Shown here: piece after piece, positions 56,518-64,000 of the stretch | Layout of the letters: each line of letters begins with the position of its first letter | Position numbering within the stretch: position 1 is the stretch's first letter | Source of the DNA: Psychrobacter sp. MF31 | GTDB lineage: Bacteria; Pseudomonadota; Gammaproteobacteria; Pseudomonadales; Moraxellaceae | Direction of reading: 5' to 3' | NCBI RefSeq assembly: GCF_012847335.1 | Contig: NZ_JABBDX010000001.1 | Span: 186,001 to 250,000 of the forward strand | DNA: 64,000 bases | Position numbers and translations under genes: made by a program | The notes under the pieces: generated by a model | The model's input: the letters and a program-made list of their open reading frames with translations, nothing else | What the model was told of the DNA's origin: nothing | Databases searched by the model: none

Positions 56518-57578
56518 TGATGGCTAAAATCGCTCAAAAATCTGTATCAGAAAAAAACCGTTTAAATCCGATTTGGCAAGCTCGGCTGAATCGCTTTCAG
56601 CAAAATCGTTTGGGCGTTATCTCGCTCATTGCATTTTTAGTTATTTTTGTAATTTGTATGGCAGCAAACGTGATTGCCAATGACAAGCCGCTACTGGTTA
56701 AATTTGATGATCGCTACTTTGTTCCAGTCGCCAAAGCCTATCCGGAAACGGCGTTTGGCGGGATATTTGAAACCGAAGCCAATTATAAAGACCCTGCCGT
56801 TCAAGAGCTGATTAAAGCAAAAGGCTTTATGGTCATGCCACCGATTGCCTTTGCTGACCAAACGCCCAATGTTGAGCTTGGGTTACCGTATCCTGCGCCG
56901 CCCAACGCGCAAAACTGGCTTGGAACGGACGACCAAGGTCGCGATGTTCTCGCGCGGATTCTTTATGGCATGCGCGTATCCTTATTGTTTGGGATTGCGC
57001 TAACGCTTGCTGGCGCGGTAATTGGTATTGTTATTGGTGCGGTTCAAGGCTATTACGGCGGCTGGGTAGATTTAGCCGGTCAGCGTTTTATGGAAGTTTG
57101 GGGCGGGATGCCGCAGCTGTTTATGATTATTATTTTGGTCAGCTTATTTAGCCCAAGCATTGCATTGCTTTTTGCCATGATGCTGCTTTTTGGTTGGATG
57201 GGGCTTGTGGGATTGGTTCGAGCAGAGTTTTTGCGGGCGCGCAATTTTGATTATGTCCGCGCGGCTCGCAATTTAGGCGTAAGTGACCCGCAAATCATGT
57301 TTCGCCATATCTTGCCCAACGCGCTTGCCTCAAGCTTATCGCAGTTGCCATTTATGCTCACTGCTAATATCGTGGCGTTAACCGCGCTTGATTTTTTAGG
57401 TTATGGCTTGCCACCTGGTTCGCCATCGCTTGGCGAGTTGATGGTTCAAGGTAAAAACAACTTAGATGCGCCTTGGCTTGCTTTATCCGGATTTTTTAGC
57501 TTGACCATTGTGTTGTCCTTGCTGATTTTTATTGGTGAAGCGCTTCGCGATGCGTTTGACCCGAGGCGCTCATCATGA
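56517..57578 (+). CDS. yejE: ABC transporter permease YejE
   Basis: Second permease, 353 residues, with a long periplasmic loop after the first helix (PETAFGGIFETEANYKDP), as in YejE, and the EAA loop (RAARNLGVSDPQI). ATG 56517 is used; ATG 56520 is also possible. Four-base overlap with yejF downstream. Confidence 0.94.
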   Translation: MMAKIAQKSVSEKNRLNPIWQARLNRFQQNRLGVISLIAFLVIFVICMAANVIANDKPLLVKFDDRYFVPVAKAYPETAFGGIFETEANYKDPAVQELIKAKGFMVMPPIAFADQTPNVELGLPYPAPPNAQNWLGTDDQGRDVLARILYGMRVSLLFGIALTLAGAVIGIVIGAVQGYYGGWVDLAGQRFMEVWGGMPQLFMIIILVSLFSPSIALLFAMMLLFGWMGLVGLVRAEFLRARNFDYVRAARNLGVSDPQIMFRHILPNALASSLSQLPFMLTANIVALTALDFLGYGLPPGSPSLGELMVQGKNNLDAPWLALSGFFSLTIVLSLLIFIGEALRDAFDPRRSS

Positions 57579-59203
57579 AGCCAATTGATTCAACAATAAA
57601 CAATGCCAATGTTTCGGTATTAAGCGTTCAAAATTTGCAGATTGTAATGCCAAATCAAGCCGTTTTGGTGGAGGATTTAAGCTTTGAATTACAAAAAGGC
57701 AAAACCCTTGCCATCGTTGGTGAGTCCGGTTCAGGAAAATCGATTAGTAGCTTAGCATTGCTTGGGCTACTACCAACGAGTCTCAATATTTCAGGTCAAG
57801 TTCAATTAACTGAAGTCGGCGCGTTGCCTATTAATGATGCTGACAACAACGATAAACTGTTTAAAAGCATTCGCGGTCGCCGGATTGGCATGATTTTTCA
57901 AGAGCCGATGACTGCGCTCAATCCGCTGCATACGGTGGGCAAGCAAATCACCGAGTCATTAAAACTTGCTGGAATTCCAAAAGCCAACTGGCATAAGCAA
58001 ACGCTGAACTTATTAAACGACGTTCAAATCAATAATCCAAACGATAAGCTGTCACGATTTCCCCATGAATTGTCCGGTGGTCAACGTCAGCGCGTGATGA
58101 TTGCGATGGCATTGGCGCAAAATCCAGACATTTTGATTGCCGATGAACCGACCACCGCCCTTGATGTGACCTTGCAGCATGAGGTTTTAGCATTATTAAA
58201 CCGCTTAAAAGCTGAGCGCGACATGGCAATGGTGTTAATCAGCCATGATTTGAACCTCGTTCGCCGCTATAGTGATGATGTGATTGTCATGCGTCAAGGC
58301 GTTATTGTGGAGTCGGGCGCAACCCAAGACATTTTTGCCAATCCCAAAGCGGACTATACGCGCGCTTTGATAAATCAAAATTTTGGCAATGCGCTAACCA
58401 TCACTGATGACTCAAATTCCGTATTAACGGTCGAAAATTTGACCATCCGCTATCCGATAGAAAAGCGCTTTTTTGGTGGGGTGAAACTTTGGTTTGAGGC
58501 GGTAAAAGACTTAACCTTTCATTTACCGCAAGGTCAAGCCCTTGGTATCGTTGGCGAATCAGGATCGGGCAAAACCACCACCGCGCTTGCGCTTTGCCGA
58601 TTATTGAGCAATCAAGCAAAAATTGACGGTCAAATTTGCATTCATAATCAAGATATTATGGCGCTTAGCAAGTCCGAGCTTCGTAAATTTCGCTCGCAAA
58701 TTCAAATGGTGTTTCAAGACCCTTTTGCCAGTATCAACCCTAGAATGACGGTATTGCAAATCATTGAAGAGGGGTTAATTGCTCAAGGTATTGATAAAGC
58801 TGCGCGGCAATTAAAAGTTATTGATAGCTTGCAAACCGTTCAGCTTCCTGCCGATTTTATCCACCGCTATCCGCATGAGTTGTCGGGCGGTCAGCGTCAG
58901 CGCGTTGCCCTTGCCCGAGCGCTTATCATGAAGCCCAAACTTATCATTCTTGATGAGCCAACCTCCGCGCTTGACAGCTCAACTCAAGTGACGGTTGTCA
59001 AACTGCTTCGGGATATTCAACAACACTTTGGCATCAGCTTTGTGATGATTAGCCACGATTTAAACGTCGTTCGCGCACTTTGTCAGTCAATACTGGTGCT
59101 TAAAGATGGCGTTTGTGTTGAGGTGGGCAGGGCGGAAACTGTTTTTAATCATCCCAAACATGAGTATACCCAAGCGTTGTTGCAGCAAATTAATGGCGCT
59201 TAA
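57575..59203 (+). CDS. yejF: fused two-domain ABC transporter ATPase YejF
   Basis: Cytoplasmic ATPase of 542 residues with two ABC domains. Each has a Walker A (GESGSGKS near residue 50 and GESGSGKTTT near 330), a signature LSGGQRQR and a Walker B ending ADEPTTALD / LDEPTSALD. It completes the yejBEF set; the ATG overlaps the yejE stop by four bases (ATGA). Confidence 0.96.
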   Translation: MKPIDSTINNANVSVLSVQNLQIVMPNQAVLVEDLSFELQKGKTLAIVGESGSGKSISSLALLGLLPTSLNISGQVQLTEVGALPINDADNNDKLFKSIRGRRIGMIFQEPMTALNPLHTVGKQITESLKLAGIPKANWHKQTLNLLNDVQINNPNDKLSRFPHELSGGQRQRVMIAMALAQNPDILIADEPTTALDVTLQHEVLALLNRLKAERDMAMVLISHDLNLVRRYSDDVIVMRQGVIVESGATQDIFANPKADYTRALINQNFGNALTITDDSNSVLTVENLTIRYPIEKRFFGGVKLWFEAVKDLTFHLPQGQALGIVGESGSGKTTTALALCRLLSNQAKIDGQICIHNQDIMALSKSELRKFRSQIQMVFQDPFASINPRMTVLQIIEEGLIAQGIDKAARQLKVIDSLQTVQLPADFIHRYPHELSGGQRQRVALARALIMKPKLIILDEPTSALDSSTQVTVVKLLRDIQQHFGISFVMISHDLNVVRALCQSILVLKDGVCVEVGRAETVFNHPKHEYTQALLQQINGA

Positions 59204-59211
59204 AGTGAACT

Positions 59212-59823
59212 TTACCGCCGACGAAGCCTTTGTTTAACGAGCCAGCCAATAACCAAAATCGCGCTGATTGCCAAAAATATTTTGGAATAAGGCGCAATCG
59301 CTGCTTCAATGAGTGTGTAGTTTTTCCCCAAATAATAACCTAACAAGGTTAGCGCGGTTGTCCAAAGGCTTGACCCTAACAAGGTAAATAATAAAAAACG
59401 CCCAAGCGGCATTTTATTGATGCCAGCAGGGATCGAAATCAGCGAGCGAACTCCTGGAACCATTCGACCAAAAAACACCGCTTTACTGCCGTGACGCTCA
59501 AACCAGCGGCTGGCAGCGGTCACATCATCCACTTTAACAAAGATCACTTTTTCATACTTTTTAACCCAAAGGCTCAAGCGGTCTTCGTTAAATACGTAGC
59601 CCAAATAATAAAAGGGCAGCGCGCCTAAGGTAGCACCTATCGTCCCTGCAATAATCACCAATACCAGCTGAAGCTCGCCTTTTGCCACCGCAAAGCCTGC
59701 TGCTGGCATGATAAGCTCTGAGGGAATGGGCGGGAAAATATTTTCTAAAAACATAGCAAAGGCAATGCCAAGATAGCCAAACTTTGCCATGATGGCAAGA
59801 ACACCGTCAATAATTTGACTCAT
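59212..59823 (-). CDS. DedA family membrane protein
   Basis: Membrane protein of 203 residues with DedA signatures: ENIFPPIPSELIMPAAGF, then RMVPGVRSLISIPAG. Related proteins are lipid scramblases/flippases that recycle undecaprenyl phosphate or phosphatidylethanolamine in some bacteria. The start at 59823 has AAGGGG 8 bases upstream; a TTG-type upstream start is not needed. Convergent with yejF, 9 bases between the genes. Confidence 0.93.
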   Translation of the reverse strand: MSQIIDGVLAIMAKFGYLGIAFAMFLENIFPPIPSELIMPAAGFAVAKGELQLVLVIIAGTIGATLGALPFYYLGYVFNEDRLSLWVKKYEKVIFVKVDDVTAASRWFERHGSKAVFFGRMVPGVRSLISIPAGINKMPLGRFLLFTLLGSSLWTTALTLLGYYLGKNYTLIEAAIAPYSKIFLAISAILVIGWLVKQRLRRR

Positions 59824-60043
59824 GATGAGCCCCTTAAAAAAGTCCAGCAAGGATCGCCAGATAGACGTTACGGTAATTTAAGATGGTTTTACGCCGAAGC
59901 CTACGTTCAAAAGCTGAGAATGGCGTGGTTTTATAACGATATAGACACAAGAAAAGACAGGTAAAATTTGCGATTCAGCAATAATTTTGCAATCACAAGC
60001 TTAGAATAATACTTTATAATTTCTCTTTTTTTTCGAGATTTTT

Positions 60044-60568
60044 ATGTTAAAAAAAGTCGAATTTTTGCTAGAAAAAGCCATCTTTAACAGTCGTTGGCTG
60101 ATTGCGCCATTTTATGTGGGCTTAGTGATTGCTATTGTATTGTTGTTCGTTAAGTTTTTACAAGAGCTTTGGCACATGACCACGCATGTTTTTGTTGCGG
60201 CAGAAGCGGACGTTATCGTGGGGATTTTGGCGCTGGTGGATATGTCACTGGTTGCCAACCTACTTATTATTATCATTTTTAGTGGTTATGAGATTTTCGT
60301 TTCCAAAATTGACACTGAAAATCACGAAGACCGCCCCGAATGGATGGGCAAAATTGACTTTTCGGGGCTAAAGCTCAAGGTCATCGGCGCGATTGTGGCG
60401 ATTTCTGCGATTGATTTGCTCAAATCGTTTATGGATATTCCAAAAGATTTGACCGATGCCGATGCCAATAGCTTGATGTGGAAAGTCATTATTCACATGA
60501 CCTTTGTGATTTCAGGGGTATTATTTGCGGTGATGGATAAAGTGGCAGGTGATACCAAAAAGCATTAA
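60044..60568 (+). CDS. YqhA/UPF0114 membrane protein
   Basis: Protein of 174 residues with several membrane segments (LIAPFYVGLVIAIVLLFVKF, VANLLIIIIFSGYEIF), matching UPF0114. Function unknown in the family. Ends before a terminator and is convergent with the next gene. Confidence 0.88.
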   Translation: MLKKVEFLLEKAIFNSRWLIAPFYVGLVIAIVLLFVKFLQELWHMTTHVFVAAEADVIVGILALVDMSLVANLLIIIIFSGYEIFVSKIDTENHEDRPEWMGKIDFSGLKLKVIGAIVAISAIDLLKSFMDIPKDLTDADANSLMWKVIIHMTFVISGVLFAVMDKVAGDTKKH

Positions 60569-60591
60569 GCCCACTTAAAATATAGAAAAAT

Positions 60592-60635
60592 AAAACTTGC
60601 CTGCGGGTTTAATGTAAGCAATGGCAAGTTTTTTT
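60592..60635 (+). terminator. terminator after the UPF0114 gene
   Basis: 10-bp stem (AAAACTTGCC / GGCAAGTTTT) with a 21-base loop and a following T-run. Confidence 0.8.
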
Positions 60636-60651
60636 AATGACACCTTAAACG

Positions 60652-61473
60652 TTAATGCTGATAACTGTTCAATAGCTCAACATATCGCGTTACGCTACGG
60701 TTGATTACCCATTTGGCGTCAGATTTGACCGTTTTGCCATCAAACGCCCCATAAATCCGGTCAAATTCCCAAGGCTGCAAGGTATCACCAATGCGCTGAA
60801 CGGTATCAGCCGAAAGCGGTAGCATGTTGGGATAACTCCACATAAAAGACACGCGGCGGACATCTTCAGCCACTTGAACGATATCGCCGCTCATAAGCAC
60901 GCCTTTGCCGTCCGCGCCTTGCGACCAATGTAGCACGGTTCCGCCTGGAAAATGACCACCTAAGCGAATTAAGGTTAAGCCATCGCCTAGCTCAAAAGTA
61001 TCGCCTTGCCAAAAGGTCAAATGATCATCCTCACGCATCACCCAGTCATGATCCCACTCATGTAAATAAACGGGAACGGCAAACGCCTGCGCCCAATCTT
61101 GCATGGTGGTGTAATAGTGCGGATGAGAGATAGCAATGGCTTTTAAACCGCCTAAGGCGCGAATAAGCTGTTCGGTTGCCGGGTCAAGTAAGGAGAGACA
61201 ATCCCAAAGAATGTTGCCGCTTGGGGTTTGAATTAAAAACGCGCGCTGAGCAATGGCAAAGTCCGGATAAGTTTTGATTTCAAATAAATTTGGCTCGTGA
61301 AGCTTCCAGCGATTGCAATGCGAGTCGATAAGCTGATCAAGCGTCGTCCACTCTTGCCCCGATGGCGGTACAAATTGCCGCTCATCATCACAAATCGGGC
61401 AATGTTTTGGCGGTAACTCGCTTTTTGGGTAAGAAGTGCCACAAGTGCTACAAAGAAAATGCTGCATGGTCAT
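60652..61473 (-). CDS. metallo-beta-lactamase-fold protein with N-terminal zinc ribbon and altered metal site
   Basis: Protein of 273 residues. Residues 8-28 hold CSTCG and CPIC, a rubredoxin-like zinc ribbon. The rest is a metallo-beta-lactamase fold with GGHFPGGTVLHW and LMSGDIVQV, but the usual HxHxDH motif is replaced by SHPHYYTTM. Metal binding would therefore be non-canonical. ATG 61473 is chosen for the AAAGGA upstream. Substrate unknown. Confidence 0.8.
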   Translation of the reverse strand: MTMQHFLCSTCGTSYPKSELPPKHCPICDDERQFVPPSGQEWTTLDQLIDSHCNRWKLHEPNLFEIKTYPDFAIAQRAFLIQTPSGNILWDCLSLLDPATEQLIRALGGLKAIAISHPHYYTTMQDWAQAFAVPVYLHEWDHDWVMREDDHLTFWQGDTFELGDGLTLIRLGGHFPGGTVLHWSQGADGKGVLMSGDIVQVAEDVRRVSFMWSYPNMLPLSADTVQRIGDTLQPWEFDRIYGAFDGKTVKSDAKWVINRSVTRYVELLNSYQH

Positions 61474-61551
61474 TATTGATTGTCCTTTTATAAGCAAATT
61501 TATTTCTTATGATTATTTTTAAAGCGCTTTTATCTTGACAACATTTAGGCG

Positions 61552-61579
61552 AAAAAAAAGGATACTTTTGTATCCTTTT
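61552..61579 (-). terminator. folE terminator
   Basis: 9-bp stem (AAAAGGATA / TATCCTTTT) with loop CTTTTG; on the minus strand a T8 run follows, just after folE. Confidence 0.88.
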
Positions 61580-61608
61580 ATTGGCTTAGACCAAATTCAC
61601 AATGGGGT

Positions 61609-62205
61609 TTATAGCGCCGGTTTTCGCTTAGGAACAGCATCTAAAAACTCATTGCGGGCTTGATTGTCATGAACAAACTCACCAAGCATTGAAGTGGTTC
61701 TTGTGGTTGACATTTGTTTGTTGACACCACGCATCATCATACACATGTGAGCGGCATCCATAACCACCGCAACGCCGCGGCAGCCGGTCACATCCATAAT
61801 CGTTTGCGCAACTTGCTCACTTAAATTTTCTTGAATTTGCAAGCGGCGGGCAAACATATCCACAATTCGGGCAAATTTGGACAGCCCAAGCACCTGACCA
61901 TTGGGCAGGTAGCCAATATGAGCGACCCCATAAAACGGCAACAAATGATGCTCACAAAGCGAGTAAAACTCGATATTTTGAACCAAAACCAACTCGCGGT
62001 TGGTCGATGGAAACACCGCATCATTGACCACGACACTTAAATCTTGATGATAGCCTTGGGTGAGATAATCAAAGGCTTTTGCCGCCCGCTTTGGCGTATC
62101 TTCAAGTCCGGGACGCTCTAAATCCTCGCCAGTTGAGCTGATAAGTTGGCGATAAGATTCGATGCTTTCTTGGTAGTCGGAGGTTAAAGTTAGGGTGTTA
62201 CTCAT
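61609..62205 (-). CDS. folE: GTP cyclohydrolase I
   Basis: First step of folate synthesis from GTP. 198 residues with the zinc-site motif [10 protein letters not shown] and the QENLSEQVA segment. ATG 62205 (MSNTLTL) is chosen; a longer frame exists upstream to 62238. Isolated from other fol genes. Confidence 0.97.
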   Translation of the reverse strand: MSNTLTLTSDYQESIESYRQLISSTGEDLERPGLEDTPKRAAKAFDYLTQGYHQDLSVVVNDAVFPSTNRELVLVQNIEFYSLCEHHLLPFYGVAHIGYLPNGQVLGLSKFARIVDMFARRLQIQENLSEQVAQTIMDVTGCRGVAVVMDAAHMCMMMRGVNKQMSTTRTTSMLGEFVHDNQARNEFLDAVPKRKPAL

Positions 62206-62487
62206 AAGGTTGTCAACCGTCCAATAGGTAAAAATCACTTCATACCAAATTTGTTATAACCATTTGGCATAAGCTTGCAATCTTAATGTGGCGCTGATTA
62301 TACGTGAAATTGGCTCAACTTCCTACCACTGGCGTGAATTTGTTGTGAGTTGCTGGTCAATATTGCCGCTAAAAATTTTGATCATAGTAAAATTTAGCAA
62401 GATAGAAATCAAAAGGTTAAAAAAAAATCCGAGCCAATCATTTGAAAAGCTATGGGTTTACGACTGTTTACTTAATTTTGAATCGTG

Positions 62488-62493
62488 TATAAT
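62488..62493 (+). promoter_or_regulatory. possible -10 element of fabI
   Basis: TATAAT 43 bases before the fabI start; the -35 is weak. The rest of the 62206-62535 spacer has no supported gene. Confidence 0.4.
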
Positions 62494-62535
62494 CAAGAGC
62501 AACGCTCATTTCTTTTACTTTTATAAGGGTTTATT

Positions 62536-63336
62536 ATGCTACTTCAAGGACAGCGCTTTGTCGTGACTGGTATTGCCAGCAAACTATCGATTGCTTGGGC
62601 GATTGCCGAGGCTTTGCACCGTGAAGGGGCGTCGCTGATTTTGACTTATCCCAATGATAAGATTAAAAAGCGTGTCGATATGGCGGCAGAGGCGTTTGGC
62701 GCAGATTTGGTGATTGAATGTGATGTGGCGTCGGATGAGTCCATCAAAGCTTGTTTTGATAAAGTTGCTGAGCATTGGGGCGATGGCATTAATGGTATTG
62801 TTCACGCCATCGGCTTTGCGCCTATGGATCAGTTGGATGGTGACTTTACTGACGCGACCACCCGTGAAGGCAGTCAAATTGCTCATGATATTTCAAGCTA
62901 TAGCTTTGTAGCTCTTGCCAAAGCCGGTCGCGAGCTGTTAGCCAAACGCCGCGGCTCGATGCTCACCTTGACTTATGAAGGCAGCATTTCAGTATTGCCA
63001 AACTATAACGTTATGGGAATGGCAAAAGCTAGCCTTGAGGCAAGTGTTCGCTACTTGGCAACGTCACTTGGCGGCGAGGGCATCCGCGTTAATGCCATCT
63101 CAGCAGGACCTATCCGAACGTTGGCAGCAAGTGGCATCAAATCATTCCGTAAAATGCTGGATATCAGCGAAAAAATTGCCCCGCTTCAGCGTAACGTGAG
63201 CCAAGAAGAAGTCGGCAATGCGGCATTATTTTTATTATCCCCTTGGGCATCTGGCATTACTGGCGAGATTTTATTTGTTGATGCTGGATTTAACACCGTA
63301 GCAATCAGCCCGCAATTGATGCTCGATGATGAATAA
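62536..63336 (+). CDS. fabI: enoyl-ACP reductase FabI
   Basis: NADH-dependent reductase of fatty-acid elongation, target of triclosan. 266 residues; opens with [18 protein letters not shown], and the catalytic LTYEG Tyr, followed by NYNVMGMAK Tyr-x6-Lys, is intact. AAGGG precedes the start. Single-gene unit with a following terminator. Confidence 0.97.
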   Translation: MLLQGQRFVVTGIASKLSIAWAIAEALHREGASLILTYPNDKIKKRVDMAAEAFGADLVIECDVASDESIKACFDKVAEHWGDGINGIVHAIGFAPMDQLDGDFTDATTREGSQIAHDISSYSFVALAKAGRELLAKRRGSMLTLTYEGSISVLPNYNVMGMAKASLEASVRYLATSLGGEGIRVNAISAGPIRTLAASGIKSFRKMLDISEKIAPLQRNVSQEEVGNAALFLLSPWASGITGEILFVDAGFNTVAISPQLMLDDE

Positions 63337-63393
63337 TGATAATTAAAATGTCATTTTAAGGCGTTTTTAAGTGATTTGACCGTCAGTTTATAA

Positions 63394-63422
63394 AAGAAGG
63401 CAGCCAAAAGGCTGTCTTTTTT
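63394..63422 (+). terminator. fabI terminator
   Basis: AAGGCAGCC and GGCTGTCTT arms (one G-U pair) with loop AAAA and a T6 run. Confidence 0.85.
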
Positions 63423-63459
63423 GGTTATACTAAGTCAGATTTAGCAGTATCAAGGGCAA

Positions 63460-63849
63460 ATGATGATTACCAAGCTTCCAAGATGGGTATTTTGGGGCGG
63501 CGCGGTGCTTGCGTTTAGCGCAGGCTGCGTGAATACTGCCGCGCTGATGGGATTTACTCGGCTTTCAGTGTCGCATGTGACCGGCAATGTGAGCTTTTTT
63601 TCAGCTGCCATCGCCCATCTTGATATCAAAAGCTCACTGTTTATTGGCGCGTCCTTAATATCGTTTTTAACGGGCGCGATTTTAAGTGGTTTTGTCGTTG
63701 GTCAGACGTCCTTAAAGCTTGGCAAAAGCTACGGTCGGGCGCTTTATATCGAAGCTTTTTTATTACTGGCAAGCTATTTTTTATCCAAAGTCGCCGTAAA
63801 ACCATGCCCCTCTAAGCATGGATATCAGGCGACAGCCATTGACGTTTAA
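63460..63849 (+). pseudogene. DUF1275/YoaK-type membrane protein gene interrupted by an insertion element
   Basis: The frame gives 129 residues. The first 107 or so look like the N-terminal half of a DUF1275 membrane protein (SAGCVNTAALMGF, SHVTGNVSFFSAAIA, several membrane helices). From about residue 108 the sequence becomes unrelated (VAVKPCPSKHGYQ) and ends at a stop inside the left end of an insertion element. DUF1275 proteins usually have about 220-240 residues, so the gene is broken; any 3' remainder lies beyond the window. Confidence 0.8.
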
Positions 63850-64000
63850 AGCAGCGATAAGCTTGCTAAAATTCACCAAACCCAGCAAACTAAAACGATG
63901 AAAACACTCAAACTTCGACTTAAAGACAAACATAGCAAGCCGCTTAATAGCATAAGCCATGCGGTTAACTTCGTTTGGAATTACGTCAATGAGTTAAGTT
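63790..64000 (+). mobile_element. IS200/IS605-type (IS1341-like) element, left end, runs off right edge
   Basis: The left part of an element that encodes a TnpB-like protein. Near its boundary a two-tier hairpin is visible: outer arms GTCGCC (63790-63795) and GGCGAC (63828-63833), inner arms CCATGC (63802-63807) and GCATGG (63816-63821). Subterminal hairpins are typical of this family's ends. There is no room for tnpA before tnpB, so it may be a TnpB-only element. The exact boundary and the right end cannot be set here. Confidence 0.7.
63898..64000 (+). CDS. tnpB: TnpB (OrfB) family protein, partial
   Basis: Open frame from ATG 63898 to the window edge, 34 residues. It opens MKTLKLRLKDKHSKPL and has the VNFVWNYVNELS stretch seen at the start of many IS605 OrfB/TnpB proteins. 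TnpB proteins are RNA-guided nucleases related to Cas12. The RuvC and zinc-finger regions are outside the window, so activity cannot be judged. The guide RNA (omega RNA), expected at the right end, is also not visible. Confidence 0.75.
   Translation, partial: MKTLKLRLKDKHSKPLNSISHAVNFVWNYVNELS

Noticed and set aside
62288-62566. Open frame of 92 residues before fabI
   Set aside because: No ribosome binding site, low-complexity AT-rich content, and it overlaps the fabI start and its probable promoter.

Overview
The window is a stretch of chromosome from a gammaproteobacterium. The gene set (type I glutamine synthetase, 4.5S-type SRP RNA, DnaB, BtuB-like receptor, YejABEF, SpecificRecomb-family membrane protein, paired FadE-type acyl-CoA dehydrogenases), the moderate GC content and the AT-rich intergenic spacers suggest Moraxellaceae, most like Psychrobacter. 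No 16S gene is present, so the genus is an inference from protein character only. Most of the window is ordinary housekeeping DNA. The accessory signals are an AT-rich DUF4268-like gene near 3 kb, an arsenic pair near 17 kb, and a TnpB-type insertion element that breaks a gene at the right edge.

Layout. 1-5 kb: an M16 lipoprotein peptidase (cut by the left edge) and a tiny lipoprotein, divergent from ftsY; then the AT-rich gene, ogt and yebC. 5-10 kb: a voltage-gated-type K+ channel with a zinc-ribbon tail, an ABC1/UbiB-like kinase, aroQ, and a cold-shock pair (a csp gene with a long structured leader, then a RhlB-like helicase). 10-16.5 kb: a SafE-like membrane protein with a His/Met tail and ccoS, then ydcF-like, murB, a LMW phosphatase, hslR, an excalibur protein and ilvA, all on the minus strand. 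16.7-19.3 kb: arsC-arsB and rpiA. 19.4-23.1 kb: argF, alr, dnaB (minus). 23.4-26.5 kb: pdxA, rsmA, apaH (plus). 26.5-38.6 kb (minus): SpecificRecomb protein, two acyl-CoA dehydrogenases, a PAS-GGDEF-EAL protein, rsmE, and metF-ahcY behind an SAH riboswitch. 38.8-46.5 kb: a BtuB-like receptor, an MscS channel (plus), an Smr protein and trpGDC (minus). 46.9-50.4 kb: glnA, a DUF4124 protein, a SIMPL protein (minus) and the SRP RNA gene ffs. 50.7-59.2 kb (plus): a putative divergent HolD, serC, then yejA-gloB-yejBEF. 59.2-64 kb: DedA, UPF0114, a metallo-beta-lactamase-fold protein, folE, fabI, and a DUF1275 gene interrupted by a TnpB element.

How parts fit together. FtsY and the SRP RNA are two parts of the same co-translational targeting machine. 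ahcY and metF form a methyl-cycle operon that appears to be controlled directly by S-adenosylhomocysteine. The csp leader carries nested hairpins, a duplicated Shine-Dalgarno block and one complement able to pair with either copy, which resembles a temperature-responsive RNA switch. The yej peptide importer genes are split by gloB. The least expected items are the csp leader, the putative HolD, the TnpB insertion, the AT-rich DUF4268-like gene and the His/Met-tailed SafE-like protein beside ccoS.
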